Of a DNA stretch of 64,000 nucleotides, positions 1-8,707 are shown one piece after another. The notes beneath the pieces were generated by a model. The model was given only the letters and a program-made list of their open reading frames with translations, made no database searches and was not told the DNA's origin. Every line of letters begins with the position of its first letter. Within the stretch, counting starts at the first letter, position 1. The translations under genes were made by a program, and so were the position numbers. The stretch covers positions 310,001-374,000 of the forward strand of contig OY829894.1 in assembly GCA_963691905.1 (NCBI GenBank). Direction: 5' to 3'. This DNA comes from QGON01 sp963691905 (GTDB lineage: Bacteria; Pseudomonadota; Gammaproteobacteria; Chromatiales; Chromatiaceae).

Positions 1-1161
1 CTGGCAAGGGAGGAGGGCGCTTCGTACGCCTGGTCCCTGGTTGGCTGGAGTGGTGTGCTGGCCGGTTTTATTATTCTCTCTTACTACAGTGTGATCGCAG
101 GTTGGGCATTGGCCTATGTCTTTCGGGTGGCGGGAGGACTTTTCAATGGTGCCGATGCAGCGGGGGTGCAGGCGGTTTTTACCGGTCTTACCGGTGATCC
201 GGAACGCTTGATTGCCTGGCATACCCTGTTCATGTTGATGAGCATGGCAGTGGTGGCTCGCGGGGTGCGGGCTGGTCTGGAAAAGGCGGTGACCTACCTG
301 ATGCCGGCGCTGTTTGTGCTGCTGTTCGTGATGCTGGGTTATGCGATGAGTACCGGGGCTTTTATCGACGGCTTGAGGTTTCTCTTTGAACCCGATTTCG
401 GCAAATTGTTCTACGCCTGTGAAACTGTCGCAGGAAGCGAAAGTTGCGAGCTGTCTGGCGGTCCCGTTCTGGTGGCGATGGGACATGCTTTCTTTACCCT
501 GAGTCTGGGTATGGGGGCGATCATGGTTTACGGCTCCTATATGCCGAAGGGAACCTCTATCGCCCGTTCAGCGGTGTTGATCGCGCTGCTGGACACCCTG
601 GTTGCACTGGTTGCTGGCATGGCGATATTCCCCATCGTGTTTGCCAATGGTCTGGAACCCGGCTCCGGCCCAGGGCTGATCTTTCAGACCCTGCCGATTG
701 CATTCGGTGCCATGCCCGGCGGACAGCTCTTTGGCACCCTGTTTTTTGTTCTGCTGGTCTTTGCCGCATGGTCCTCGGCTATTTCCCTGATTGAACCGGC
801 GGTCGCCTGGCTGGTGGAGAATCGGGGGCTGACTCGTGTGCGTGCCTCTGCCGTGATCGGTATGACGACCTGGGTTTTGGGCCTTGGCAGCATCTTCTCC
901 TTCAATATCTGGTCGGGAGATGAGTATAAGCTGTTCGGAAAGACGTTCTTTGATCTGTTGGATTATCTCGCAGCCAATATCATGTTGCCGCTGGGTGGTT
1001 TGCTGATCGCGTTGTTTGCCGGTTGGCTGATGAAACGGGAATCGAGTGTAGATGAATTTGCCATGCGGGCATGGCGTTATAGCCTGTGGCGGGTGTTGAT
1101 CCGATATGTTTCGCCATTGGCCGTTGTTGTCGTCTTTCTTAGCGCTGTCGGGATCTTCTGA
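1..1161 (+). CDS. Sodium-dependent transporter, NSS/SNF family (5' truncated by window edge)
   Basis: The reading frame is open from base 1 and a start is not visible, so only the C-terminal part (386 residues) is present. It is a string of hydrophobic segments separated by short polar loops. The first visible stretch (AREEGASYAWSLVGW) and the following long membrane segment match the region after the first helices of bacterial Na+-coupled amino-acid symporters (LeuT/MhsT-like). Full members are about 450-500 residues, so roughly 70-100 residues are missing upstream. The likely role is Na+-driven uptake of an amino acid across the inner membrane; the substrate cannot be told. It ends two bases before ratA. 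Confidence 0.85.
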   Translation: MAREEGASYAWSLVGWSGVLAGFIILSYYSVIAGWALAYVFRVAGGLFNGADAAGVQAVFTGLTGDPERLIAWHTLFMLMSMAVVARGVRAGLEKAVTYLMPALFVLLFVMLGYAMSTGAFIDGLRFLFEPDFGKLFYACETVAGSESCELSGGPVLVAMGHAFFTLSLGMGAIMVYGSYMPKGTSIARSAVLIALLDTLVALVAGMAIFPIVFANGLEPGSGPGLIFQTLPIAFGAMPGGQLFGTLFFVLLVFAAWSSAISLIEPAVAWLVENRGLTRVRASAVIGMTTWVLGLGSIFSFNIWSGDEYKLFGKTFFDLLDYLAANIMLPLGGLLIALFAGWLMKRESSVDEFAMRAWRYSLWRVLIRYVSPLAVVVVFLSAVGIF

Positions 1162-1163
1162 GT

Positions 1164-1598
1164 ATGCCGGTAGTGAGAAAAAGCGCCCTGATTCATCACT
1201 CTACTGAGGAGATGTACCGGTTGGTATGTGACTTTGAGTCCTATCCCGAGTTTCTCCCCTGGTGCAGTGCCAGTCGCCTGATCTCAAGAACTGAGGATCA
1301 AATCTGTGGAGAGCTGGAGGTTTCCCGCCTTGGAATTCGGCAGCGTTTTTCAACCTGCAATGCGTTGGTGGCCAATGAACGGATGGATATCCAGTTGCGG
1401 GATGGGCCATTCAAAAAATTGCAGGGTGGCTGGCGCTTCATTCCCCTGAAAACTGATGCGAGCAAGGTGGAGCTGGTACTGGATTTTGAGTTCTCCGGAA
1501 AATTGATCGATGCTGCTTTCGGCAAGGTTTTTAACCATATCGCCACCACGCTGGTGGATTCGTTTTGTAAGCGTGCGGATGAGGTGTACCGTGACTGA
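1164..1598 (+). CDS. ratA: RatA / COQ10-like START-domain protein
   Basis: This 144-residue protein has the SRPBCC (polyketide cyclase/START) pattern of the RatA-Coq10 family: an N-terminal strand, the ESYPEFLPWC segment near residue 30, a central sheet, and a long C-terminal helix (FNHIATTLVDSFCKRADEVY). Members are annotated as a ribosome-association toxin in E. coli and as ubiquinone-binding Coq10 relatives elsewhere; which role applies here cannot be decided from sequence. The ATG lies two bases after the transporter stop. The gene overlaps rnfH by 8 bases, so the two are surely co-transcribed, which is the usual ratA-rnfH arrangement. Confidence 0.9.
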   Translation: MPVVRKSALIHHSTEEMYRLVCDFESYPEFLPWCSASRLISRTEDQICGELEVSRLGIRQRFSTCNALVANERMDIQLRDGPFKKLQGGWRFIPLKTDASKVELVLDFEFSGKLIDAAFGKVFNHIATTLVDSFCKRADEVYRD

Positions 1599-1908
1599 TA
1601 TAGATATTTTGGTGGAAGTGGCCTACGGGAAGCTAGATGAGCAGGTCATTCTGGTGGTCAAAGGTGCCTCGGGCATGACGGTGCGCCACGCCATCGAATC
1701 GTCAGGTGTTCTGGAGCAGTTTCCTGAGATAGACCCGGATTCAGTCAAGGTGGGTATTTTCGGCAAACTCACCAAGCAGGATACGGTGCTGAACAGTGGT
1801 GACCGGGTGGAGATCTATCGGCCACTGATCGCCGATCCCAAAGAGGCAAGAAAGAAGCGTGCTGCAGAAGGTAAAGCAATGAAAAAAGGGGGTGGCAAAC
1901 AGAGCTGA
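1591..1908 (+). CDS. rnfH: RnfH family protein (RatB, ubiquitin-fold)
   Basis: This is a 105-residue member of the UPF0125/RnfH family, which has a beta-grasp fold. Recognisable parts are the VEVAYG start, the GMTVRHAIESSGVL helix and the VGIFGK...L..GDRVEIYRPL core, followed by a basic tail (KEARKKRAAEGKAMKKGG). I chose the GTG at 1591, which overlaps the ratA stop, because homologues start just before this VEVAYG strand; the frame is open further upstream but encodes unrelated residues there. The molecular function is not established. It is linked by name to the Rnf electron-transport genes and by position to ratA. Confidence 0.9.
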   Translation: MTDIDILVEVAYGKLDEQVILVVKGASGMTVRHAIESSGVLEQFPEIDPDSVKVGIFGKLTKQDTVLNSGDRVEIYRPLIADPKEARKKRAAEGKAMKKGGGKQS

Positions 1909-1942
1909 GATGGCTAGACGCTTTTCACGCAGCTCATTGAGA

Positions 1943-2030
1943 GTAGGCCGGTTCAAGCGTAGCGAAACCGGCAGTTCCATGAATTCCGTCGCTCTGAAAC
2001 GCCAGATCCGCTACGCTTGATCTGGCCTAC
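1943..2030. repeat. Dispersed palindromic repeat, family A (GTAGGCC...GATCAAGCG)
   Basis: The left arm begins GTAGGCCGGTTCAAGCGTAG and the right arm ends CTACGCTTGATCTGGCCTAC, so the unit is an imperfect inverted repeat of about 88 bp lying between rnfH and bamE. The same arms recur at 29860 and 38432, each time in an intergenic gap. Transcribed, it would form a long hairpin and could stop or protect the converging rnfH and bamE transcripts. Confidence 0.8.
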
Positions 2031-2042
2031 GCAGTTTGTGTT

Positions 2043-2498
2043 CTAATTATCTTCGATATCGAGGCCTGCTTTTTGCAGAGCCTTGTCCACGATACCCAAT
2101 TCGCCGGTGTAGTCAGGTACGCTGACTACGAGTTCTTTCTTTTCTTTCTCTTCAGCAATATTTTCCGCAGGTTTGATGTCTCCGCTGTAGCTGACCATCG
2201 AGTCGCCATCGAAAAAGATGGAAAAGTGCTTGATTTCAAGAGGGTCGTTGCGCCTCTTAATGCTGAAAAGGTAATCCCATCGGTTCTGATGAAAGACATC
2301 CACCAGGAGGGGGGTGCCGAGTAAGAACCGTACCTGTCTTCGGCTCATTCCCGGCTTGAGTTCAGCCACCACTTCAGGGGTGACGATGTTGCCCTGTTGG
2401 ATGTCAGGAATATGAACCAGGGAGAAATCCTCCCAACTTGAACAACCGCCAAGGAGGAGAAGTGTGCCGGCCAAAAGAGAGATGAGAATCTTTTGCAT
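2043..2498 (-). CDS. bamE: Outer-membrane assembly factor BamE (SmpA/OmlA)
   Basis: This is a 151-residue lipoprotein. A hydrophobic signal of 18 residues ends in the lipobox LLGG-C19, so the mature protein should be lipidated at Cys19 and placed in the outer membrane. The SmpA/OmlA core follows (KPGMSRRQVRFLLGTPL, then DVFHQNRWDYLFS). BamE is a non-essential subunit of the BAM complex that inserts beta-barrel proteins. It lies divergent from fur across an 80-bp gap, a common gammaproteobacterial arrangement. The C-terminal 30 residues are longer and more charged than in E. coli BamE. Confidence 0.93.
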   Translation of the reverse strand: MQKILISLLAGTLLLLGGCSSWEDFSLVHIPDIQQGNIVTPEVVAELKPGMSRRQVRFLLGTPLLVDVFHQNRWDYLFSIKRRNDPLEIKHFSIFFDGDSMVSYSGDIKPAENIAEEKEKKELVVSVPDYTGELGIVDKALQKAGLDIEDN

Positions 2499-2578
2499 TA
2501 CGAGTACAATTCAATAAAAATCAATGGGGGATGATACCTCATCACCTTCTGAAAAACACGAAGGCGGAGTAGTGATAA

Positions 2579-3001
2579 GTGGATAATCAGGAAATAAGGA
2601 AAGCGGGCTTGAAGGTCACCCTGCCAAGGGTAAAGATTCTTGAGCTGCTTGAAGCGAGCGTGCCCCGCCACGTCAGCGCCGAAGACGTCTATAAGATGCT
2701 CCTGGAAAAGGGCGAAGAGATCGGTCTGGCGACTGTCTATCGGGTGCTGACCCAGTTTGAAGCCGCGGGTTTGGTTACCCGGCATAATTTTGAGGGAGGG
2801 CACGCGGTATTTGAATTGGATCGTGGAGAACATCACGATCACATCGTCTGTGTACTCTGTGGGAAGGTGGAGGAGTTTATGGATGCCACCATTGAAGAAC
2901 GGCAAAAAGAGATTGCCGCAGAGCATGGGTTTGAAATGGAGGATCACTCTCTGATTATCTATGGGCGTTGCAACAACCCTTCGTGTCCGGGCCGGGAATA
3001 G
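2579..3001 (+). CDS. fur: Ferric uptake regulator Fur
   Basis: This 140-residue protein starts at GTG and matches Fur from end to end. The N-terminal winged helix contains KAGLKVTLPRVKILELLE and the recognition region AEDVYKMLLEKGEEIGLATVYRVLTQF. The metal sites are clear: His85, His86 and His88 (HHDH), Cys91 and Cys94 (CVLC), and a C-terminal Cys pair (CNNPSC). Fe(II)-loaded Fur dimers repress iron-acquisition genes. The protein is slightly shorter at the C-terminus than E. coli Fur (148 residues). Confidence 0.96.
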   Translation: MDNQEIRKAGLKVTLPRVKILELLEASVPRHVSAEDVYKMLLEKGEEIGLATVYRVLTQFEAAGLVTRHNFEGGHAVFELDRGEHHDHIVCVLCGKVEEFMDATIEERQKEIAAEHGFEMEDHSLIIYGRCNNPSCPGRE

Positions 3002-3035
3002 ATGGCGTTGTGATTCACACGCTCAGCCAGCACTG

Positions 3036-3575
3036 CTACCCTTGATTCCTTGCGGCAGAGACAATTTTCAGACAGGGGACTGATCCTGTCTCCGAAGATG
3101 ATTGCTGCCCCTCATTGCAGCAGATAACCTTTGGCGTTCCGGTCAACCCGAGTGTGAGCATGGATGTTCGGACAGGCGGGGTGATGTCCGATGAAAGCAC
3201 CCCTGAATCCTGGTGATGGATGAAGAACTCGGTCCAGGTGGACTCCAGTATATCCGCTACGACAATCAACATGCGGGTTCTCAGCGGCTGTCCTTTGTCT
3301 CCAAGCGCGATATACAAATCGAGCAAAGCACCAGCGCTGCCTGCCTTATCATTGAGACGCAAATGGAGGTAGATTCGCTGTACATGAGAGCGCAGATCGG
3401 AAGGCTCACGTGTGATCTGCCGGGCCAGGTAGCTCGAAGCCTGCTCCCACCAGCTGCCGGCGTTCAACCAGAGTTGCTTTGCATCAGGAATACGAAATGC
3501 GGCCTCGATATCGGGATCGATCTCCCGAACACGCTGGTGTTGATGCTCATGGTCAGAGTGGGTGATGAGTCGCAC
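3036..3575 (-). CDS. Uncharacterised protein, last gene of the GTPase/roadblock set
   Basis: This is a 179-residue protein that I do not recognise. Residues 25-110 look helical (WLNAGSWWEQASSYLARQI, then HVQRIYLHLRLNDKAGSAGALLDLYIALGDKG) and resemble a TPR-type helical domain; the last 60 residues look disordered. The listed start is a GTG. The frame stays open for about 13 further codons upstream with plausible residues (NRHRILWQSK) but without a usual start, so the true N-terminus is uncertain. It lies 162 bases behind the roadblock gene on the same strand and converges on fur. Confidence 0.55.
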   Translation of the reverse strand: MRLITHSDHEHQHQRVREIDPDIEAAFRIPDAKQLWLNAGSWWEQASSYLARQITREPSDLRSHVQRIYLHLRLNDKAGSAGALLDLYIALGDKGQPLRTRMLIVVADILESTWTEFFIHHQDSGVLSSDITPPVRTSMLTLGLTGTPKVICCNEGQQSSSETGSVPCLKIVSAARNQG

Positions 3576-3737
3576 TTTGCTTTGCCAGAGTATTCGGTGC
3601 CGGTTCGTTACCAGTTATATGGGCTCCAACGCCCGTTCCGGCAAGTCTACCACAGATGCGACCTCTCTCTGGCATAGATCAGAATTGGCAGTGAGTGAAT
3701 GCTTGATGCCATCAAATGACGATCTCGGGGTCTTGGA

Positions 3738-4100
3738 TCAAATCATTTTGATGATGTTTTCTGTTGCACGCTTTACGTCGAGAAAGATCAACCCCAGTTT
3801 TGCCGTTGGCTTTGCCAATACAGTAACTACCGCCTCTTCGCCTGCGTGCATCATAAGCACATAACCTTTGTTGCCTTTCACCAGGACCTGTTCGAGCTCG
3901 CCGCGGGCAAGCTCCTGGGCGGTACGGTCTCCCAATGAGAGCATGGCGGCACTCATCGCGCCAACCCTGTCTTCATCCATTCCCGCAGGCAGTTGTGACG
4001 CCATCATCAAGCCATCCGTGGAGATAACCCCGGATGCCTCGATATCAGCCGAAGTGCCGTTAAGATCACTCAATATAGAGTTCAGCATGTCTGAGCGCAT
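3738..4100 (-). CDS. Roadblock/LC7 domain protein (MglB-like)
   Basis: This 120-residue protein is a single roadblock/LC7 domain: an N-terminal helix (MLNSILSDLNG), the ASGVISTDGLMMASQLP strand-turn-strand, the AMSAAMLSLGDRTAQEL helix, and a last sheet and helix (GYVLMMHAGEEAVVTVLA, then GLIFLDVKRATENI). Roadblock proteins are GTPase partners; MglB, for example, is the activating protein of MglA. It sits three genes from an MglA-like GTPase on the same strand, so partnership is a reasonable inference. It could also be a structural partner, as in Streptomyces conservons. Confidence 0.85.
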   Translation of the reverse strand: MRSDMLNSILSDLNGTSADIEASGVISTDGLMMASQLPAGMDEDRVGAMSAAMLSLGDRTAQELARGELEQVLVKGNKGYVLMMHAGEEAVVTVLAKPTAKLGLIFLDVKRATENIIKMI

Positions 4101-4242
4101 GTTTATGTCCCCAACTTTATAAAATTGTTGTAGATTTCTGTTGTTATCATTACTTTATAGCCCCGGGGGGAGGTGAATTTCTCAACCTTGACCGGCGGCG
4201 CTTTCTCTTAAATTCATGGTGCGAAGGGAAAGGTAGATGTTT

Positions 4243-4884
4243 CTACCCATTCAGGTTTCCATAACGTTTGTTCAATGCCCAAATCAGCTGGGTCAGTGCA
4301 GGCTGGTTAAGATGTGGTACGCCGCCAATGACGAGTACGAATCGGTGTTCTCCAATGTAGATTGGCCAGAATCCAACCTGGCTGTTTCCTGCTGCGTCCA
4401 CCAATGCCCATGCGCTGGTCCAGAATTCCAGCTTATCATGCAAAATGTTGAGCCGACGTTCGTGCATCGAGGCAATGTCAGCACTGATAGCGGACAGATA
4501 TATCGCAGTTTCGTTGGAAAAACCGAGGGAATAGATGGAAAATCCCTGATAATCCGCCAGAATGACTTTGCCGCTGCCTGAAAGCTTTGGGAGCAGTTTT
4601 GGCAACAACTGCTCGATGATTTCCTCCGGCGCTGCGTGTCTCTCTTCAAAACCCTCGATCCAGCCCATGGCCTGGGCTTTGTATAGCGTCTCCAGTGTCT
4701 CTTCTTCGTCGACTTGGCTCCAGGATATCAAGTTTTCCAGGGTTAAACGATGGCTCGACTCTCCATTCATCATGGCGCGCAGCATGATTCTGGCCAATGT
4801 CGGATCGGGTGCAGAGACACAGTAGTAGGCACCAGCGGGCGTTGGGAGTGCGAACAAGCCCTGCATTAAAAGATAGTTTTCCAC
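4243..4884 (-). CDS. Uncharacterised protein with probable roadblock-like C-terminus
   Basis: This is a 213-residue protein without a confident family. Residues 1-100 contain helices reminiscent of a DUF4388/winged-helix-like segment (LTLENLISWSQVDEEETLETLYKAQAMGWI). Residues 105-210 have alternating strands and helices (VILADYQGFSIYSLGFS, then FVLVIGGVPHLNQPALTQLIWAL) that resemble a divergent roadblock/profilin-like fold. The start codon lies one base after the GTPase stop, so the two are translationally linked. A role as adaptor between GTPase and roadblock partner is inference. Confidence 0.6.
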   Translation of the reverse strand: MENYLLMQGLFALPTPAGAYYCVSAPDPTLARIMLRAMMNGESSHRLTLENLISWSQVDEEETLETLYKAQAMGWIEGFEERHAAPEEIIEQLLPKLLPKLSGSGKVILADYQGFSIYSLGFSNETAIYLSAISADIASMHERRLNILHDKLEFWTSAWALVDAAGNSQVGFWPIYIGEHRFVLVIGGVPHLNQPALTQLIWALNKRYGNLNG

Positions 4885-4885
4885 G

Positions 4886-5422
4886 TCAGGCAGCCAATTC
4901 TAGATCCAATGAAACCATTAATGCTTCGACAAGTAATGCTACGTCGATTTGGTTTCTCGCATCCACCGAAAAAACGGGAATATTAGGAAGGACGTTCCGT
5001 AGTTGCGCCTGATAATCGTTGATTCTGGGGGTAACGCAGATATCTGTTTTGGTGATGCCGATGACAATGCGACTTTTTTTGATGAACTTTTTGAATGCCC
5101 GGAGGAAAAAGTGCAGTTCACTGAAAGGGTCTGGATGAGTGTTGTCGATAAGCAGTACCAGGCCAGTGCTGCCCTTGCTCAGAATATCCCACATGAAGTC
5201 AAAGCGTGTTTCGCCAGGTGTACCGTAGAGATGAAGGGTTTTAATTCCCGGCAGCTGCATTGTCCCGTAATCCATGGCGACTGTGGTGGTCGTTTTGGAG
5301 TCCCGGGATATGTCGGTAGCCTGGGCCTCGGTAGTCAGGGGAGGGGTGGCGCAGACGCTGGTGATTGCCGTGGTCTTACCTGCACTAACCGGCCCGGCAA
5401 AGAGTATTTTGTAGTTATCCAT
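4886..5422 (-). CDS. MglA-like small GTPase
   Basis: This 178-residue Ras-fold GTPase has G1 as GPVSAGKTT (residues 10-18), a Thr-rich G2 at 44-47, G3 as YGTPGE (66-71), G4 as TKTD (124-127) and G5 as SVDA (152-155). In G3 the usual Asp of DxxG is replaced by Gly67, which is typical of the bacterial MglA/CvnD group rather than of Ras. Such GTPases act as spatial or signalling switches. Being next to a roadblock protein and a receiver-like protein, it probably belongs to a polarity, motility or sensory switch. Confidence 0.85.
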   Translation of the reverse strand: MDNYKILFAGPVSAGKTTAITSVCATPPLTTEAQATDISRDSKTTTTVAMDYGTMQLPGIKTLHLYGTPGETRFDFMWDILSKGSTGLVLLIDNTHPDPFSELHFFLRAFKKFIKKSRIVIGITKTDICVTPRINDYQAQLRNVLPNIPVFSVDARNQIDVALLVEALMVSLDLELAA

Positions 5423-5443
5423 CAGTTGATTAGGGGAGGAGAC

Positions 5444-6781
5444 TTAGTGCAGGCTCAACTGACGCAGGATCTTTCGGAATAATGTTCTGTTGCCGTTGGA
5501 TTTGACAGGGTTCTCTTCGGAGGCGATTTCCTCATTGATGGTTTCCTCCGTGGTTGCCAGTCCGATGGCATGAGCGGCACTGAAGAAGGAAAAAACATAG
5601 CGTTGCGGGATTTCCAATGCCTGGGCGGTGCTGGCCAGCGTGTGTGTCTGTTTTGCCCAAAGTGCAGCAATCCGAGTGGCTTGGGGGAAAATCTGCAAAC
5701 GCGTCAGATTGGGCCAGTGTTTAAATACGACCGTATTATTGGGGCTGACGTTGACAGGAATCCGTCCCAGGCTGGTCCAAAGCGTGAGTTCCCAAACAAA
5801 AGCCTCCACGGGGCGGCGATGGGTCTGGCCCGGTATGTCGCATACTGAATCCTGCACAGAGAGCTGGTATTCATCATCGTTAACTGGTTGCGAGGCGAGC
5901 GACTGCAGTCGTTGACCGTCAATTTCAACCAAGACTTCACGGGTCATAGGAACAATGGTTATAGAGCCGTGGCAGCTTGAGATGCTGACGGGCCGACCGG
6001 CGGTTTCAGCAAGCTTGATGGCCTTCTGTACACGTCCGATCAGAAATTTTTTCGGATCGTATTGCACCCAGGCGCGCTGGGTTTCATTATCCAGGTCTAC
6101 GTCAGGTGTTGAGCCGATGAATGGCACAGCTGTTTTTATTTCCTGATTCCCAACTGATATCTGCCTGGTTGGTACATCGGCGGGTTCGCTCAGAAGCGGT
6201 GGGTTATCGCCCTGCCCACCCTGCCTGTATACACTCAATTGGGCGCGCCGGATCTTCTCTTTTTTCAACACTGCCTGCAGCGATTTGATTTTACGCCGTA
6301 GCTCCTGATGGTGGCCGCTAAATGCCACCTCAGTTTCAGCAGATGAATTGGGCAGGGAGGTCGGCGTCGCTTGCCTCTGTTGGAGATGCAGTTTCTCGCG
6401 GATTTTTTCCAACTCACTATGCAGAAGATTTGCCTGCAATGGTTTTTGCAGCCATTTTGCGTTTTCAACCTCTGTCTTATGTAGGGAGAGCAGAATAGCA
6501 GGGCAGTTGTGTTGCTGCGCTGCGTGTTTTGCCCAATAAGACTTACCACGGAGACCATCAAGGTCGATAAGGCAGATGTCGGCGGATTGGGGATCCACAT
6601 CTACGACATAGTCACCCTGACATCTGTCTGAAAAGAAGTATCGTAATCTGTTTTCGAGGCGCTCGTTGATATCGAGCAGGGCGACTTTCAGTGGCCTGTA
6701 GCCTGCCTTCTGCGGCGTTGCACAGGTAGCGATGAATGACTGCTCAATGGGGGTATCGTTGCTCTGCTTTTGAACTTTCAT
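5444..6781 (-). CDS. Degenerate receiver-like protein, first gene of the GTPase/roadblock set
   Basis: This is a 445-residue protein. Residues 30-135 follow response-regulator order: KVALLDINERL, then DICLIDLDG at the phospho-acceptor position, PAILLSLHK, and WLQKPL with the conserved Lys-Pro. The acidic pocket looks incomplete, so this is probably a pseudo-receiver. A charged coiled-coil stretch follows (about 160-190). The C-terminal 200 residues are unknown to me but contain a helix-turn-helix-like segment near 370-400 (TLASTAQALEIPQRYVFSFF). It is separated from the GTPase by 21 bases and heads the minus-strand set. Function is not known. Confidence 0.6.
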   Translation of the reverse strand: MKVQKQSNDTPIEQSFIATCATPQKAGYRPLKVALLDINERLENRLRYFFSDRCQGDYVVDVDPQSADICLIDLDGLRGKSYWAKHAAQQHNCPAILLSLHKTEVENAKWLQKPLQANLLHSELEKIREKLHLQQRQATPTSLPNSSAETEVAFSGHHQELRRKIKSLQAVLKKEKIRRAQLSVYRQGGQGDNPPLLSEPADVPTRQISVGNQEIKTAVPFIGSTPDVDLDNETQRAWVQYDPKKFLIGRVQKAIKLAETAGRPVSISSCHGSITIVPMTREVLVEIDGQRLQSLASQPVNDDEYQLSVQDSVCDIPGQTHRRPVEAFVWELTLWTSLGRIPVNVSPNNTVVFKHWPNLTRLQIFPQATRIAALWAKQTHTLASTAQALEIPQRYVFSFFSAAHAIGLATTEETINEEIASEENPVKSNGNRTLFRKILRQLSLH

Positions 6782-7033
6782 AACGGTACTTTTTATCTTG
6801 TGGCTACTTTGTATAGAACTCAGAATAACGCGCCGCGAGGTCCGTAAGATAGGGCATGAAACCTAAATTTACATCGGACTGGATCTGTCTGCCAAGACCT
6901 CATTCAGACCTTCGAGATCTTGTCCTGATGGGCAAGGGCTGAGAAGTGTGTCACAAAAACACAATAAAATGGCGGGGGGCTGGCCAGTCAGGCCGGGAAG
7001 TGATGATTGTTTACAATTCGCCCTCTGGGGGGA

Positions 7034-8707
7034 TTACCGCCTGTCCGCGAGGGAGATCATCTCTTCAGCGTGGGCGAGGGTCTGCTCAGTGATTTCGATG
7101 CCGCCCAACATGCGGGCGATCTCCTGTACGCGGCTCTCATCCCCCAGTGGGGTGATCTCTGTCCGGGTCAGCTTATTGCTCGTGCTCTTCTGCACCTGGA
7201 GGTGGTTCAGAGCCTGTGCTGCTACCTGGGGCAGGTGGGTGACACAGAGAATCTGCCTGGACTCACCGAGGGTGCGCAGCATTTGGCCTACGATCTCAGC
7301 CACACTGCCACCGATGCCGACATCGACCTCATCGAATACGAGAGTCGGGGTATCACCGTAACGGATGGTGGCGACCTGGATGGCCAGACTGATGCGGGAG
7401 AGCTCACCGCCGGAGGCCACCTTGTTGAGGGGCTGTAGGGGCATGCCTGGATTGGCGGAGACCATGAATTCGATCAGCTCGAGTCCAGAGCCGTTGGCAT
7501 CTGCTGCGTTGATCTCCTTCAGGGTGACATCGAAACGGCCACCGGGCATCCCCAGCTGTTGCATGGCAGCGCTGATCTCATGAGCCAGGCGTTTGCCGGC
7601 CTGACGGCGCTTGCCGCTCAGTTTTTCCGCCTGCCCTAAAAACGCCTCCCGCTGTTTTTCAACGCGCGTTGACAGGGTCTCCAGCGCTACATCGGCGTTC
7701 TCCAGTTGCGCCAGCTCTTGCCGGATCTGCTGCAGGCGTTGGGGGAGTTGCACCGGGTTGACCCGGTATTTTCGCGCCATGTCATGCAGTGCGCCGATGC
7801 GTTCTTCCACCTGTTGCAGGCTCTCGGGATCGAGTTCAAGGCCTGAGAGGTAGTCACGCAGGCCGATCAGGGCCTCATCCACCTGAATCAGGGCGCTCGC
7901 CAGTATCTCTCCGGGTTCTTCGAGATGGCTGTCCAGCCCCTGTAATACGTTGAGTTCATCACTCAGATGCGCAAGTTGGCTGCGTAGTGACGGTTCGTTC
8001 TCATCGAGCCCATCGATCACCTCTCCACAACCATTTCGCAGTCGTTCCAGGTGGCTCAGGCGCTTGTGATCCCTGTCCAGCTTCTCGATCTCTGCGCAGG
8101 AAGCGCCCAACTGCGACAACTCATTGGACTGAAATCGGAGCAGATCGAGCCGGGAGGCGCGGTCTGCAGCAGCGGCCAGCAGGGTTTCCAGCTGCTCCAG
8201 TGATTTGCGGTAGTCCCTGAATGACTCATCGACTGTTTTTGTCAGGGCAAGATTGCCCCCGTAGGCATCGAGCAGGCGCCGCTGATAGTGGGGGCGCAAG
8301 AGTGATTGATGCGCGTGTTGGCCATGAATCTGCACCAAACGTTGCCCCAGTTCCTGGACCTGTTGGATAGGGACAGGACGACCGTTGATATAGGCGCGGG
8401 AGCGGCTCTCTTTGGAGAGTACGCGCCGTAGCAGGCAGTCGTTCTCGTCGTCGAGGGAGTGATCCTGGAGCCAGTGGCGGATCTCCGGCAGGGCGGTGAG
8501 ATCGAAGATGGCGGTGATTTCGGCCCGTTCACTGCCACTCCTGATCATGCTGTTGTCCGTTTTGCCGCCGAGGGCCAGACCAAGGGCATCGATCAGGATG
8601 GATTTACCCGCCCCCGTCTCACCGGTGAGGGCGCTCAGTCCGGAAAACAGCTCGAGTTCCAGTGCTGCAACTATGGCCAGATTACGAACATGTATCTGGG
8701 TCAGCAT
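7034..8707 (-). CDS. recN: DNA repair protein RecN
   Basis: This 557-residue SMC-like ATPase has a Walker A (GETGAGKS, residues 29-36), central coiled coils (about 155-370), the ABC signature ASGGELSRISLAIQ and the Walker B LVFDEVDVGIGG near the C-terminus. RecN helps hold and process broken DNA ends in recombinational repair. Its ATG overlaps the nadK stop (TGATG), so it is translated from a nadK-recN transcript. I saw no obvious LexA-type box immediately in front of the operon. Confidence 0.96.
   Translation of the reverse strand: MLTQIHVRNLAIVAALELELFSGLSALTGETGAGKSILIDALGLALGGKTDNSMIRSGSERAEITAIFDLTALPEIRHWLQDHSLDDENDCLLRRVLSKESRSRAYINGRPVPIQQVQELGQRLVQIHGQHAHQSLLRPHYQRRLLDAYGGNLALTKTVDESFRDYRKSLEQLETLLAAAADRASRLDLLRFQSNELSQLGASCAEIEKLDRDHKRLSHLERLRNGCGEVIDGLDENEPSLRSQLAHLSDELNVLQGLDSHLEEPGEILASALIQVDEALIGLRDYLSGLELDPESLQQVEERIGALHDMARKYRVNPVQLPQRLQQIRQELAQLENADVALETLSTRVEKQREAFLGQAEKLSGKRRQAGKRLAHEISAAMQQLGMPGGRFDVTLKEINAADANGSGLELIEFMVSANPGMPLQPLNKVASGGELSRISLAIQVATIRYGDTPTLVFDEVDVGIGGSVAEIVGQMLRTLGESRQILCVTHLPQVAAQALNHLQVQKSTSNKLTRTEITPLGDESRVQEIARMLGGIEITEQTLAHAEEMISLADRR

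Noticed and set aside
1510..1590. Upstream extension of rnfH by 27 codons
   Set aside because: The extra residues lie inside ratA and do not resemble the family; the GTG at 1591 gives the normal N-terminus.
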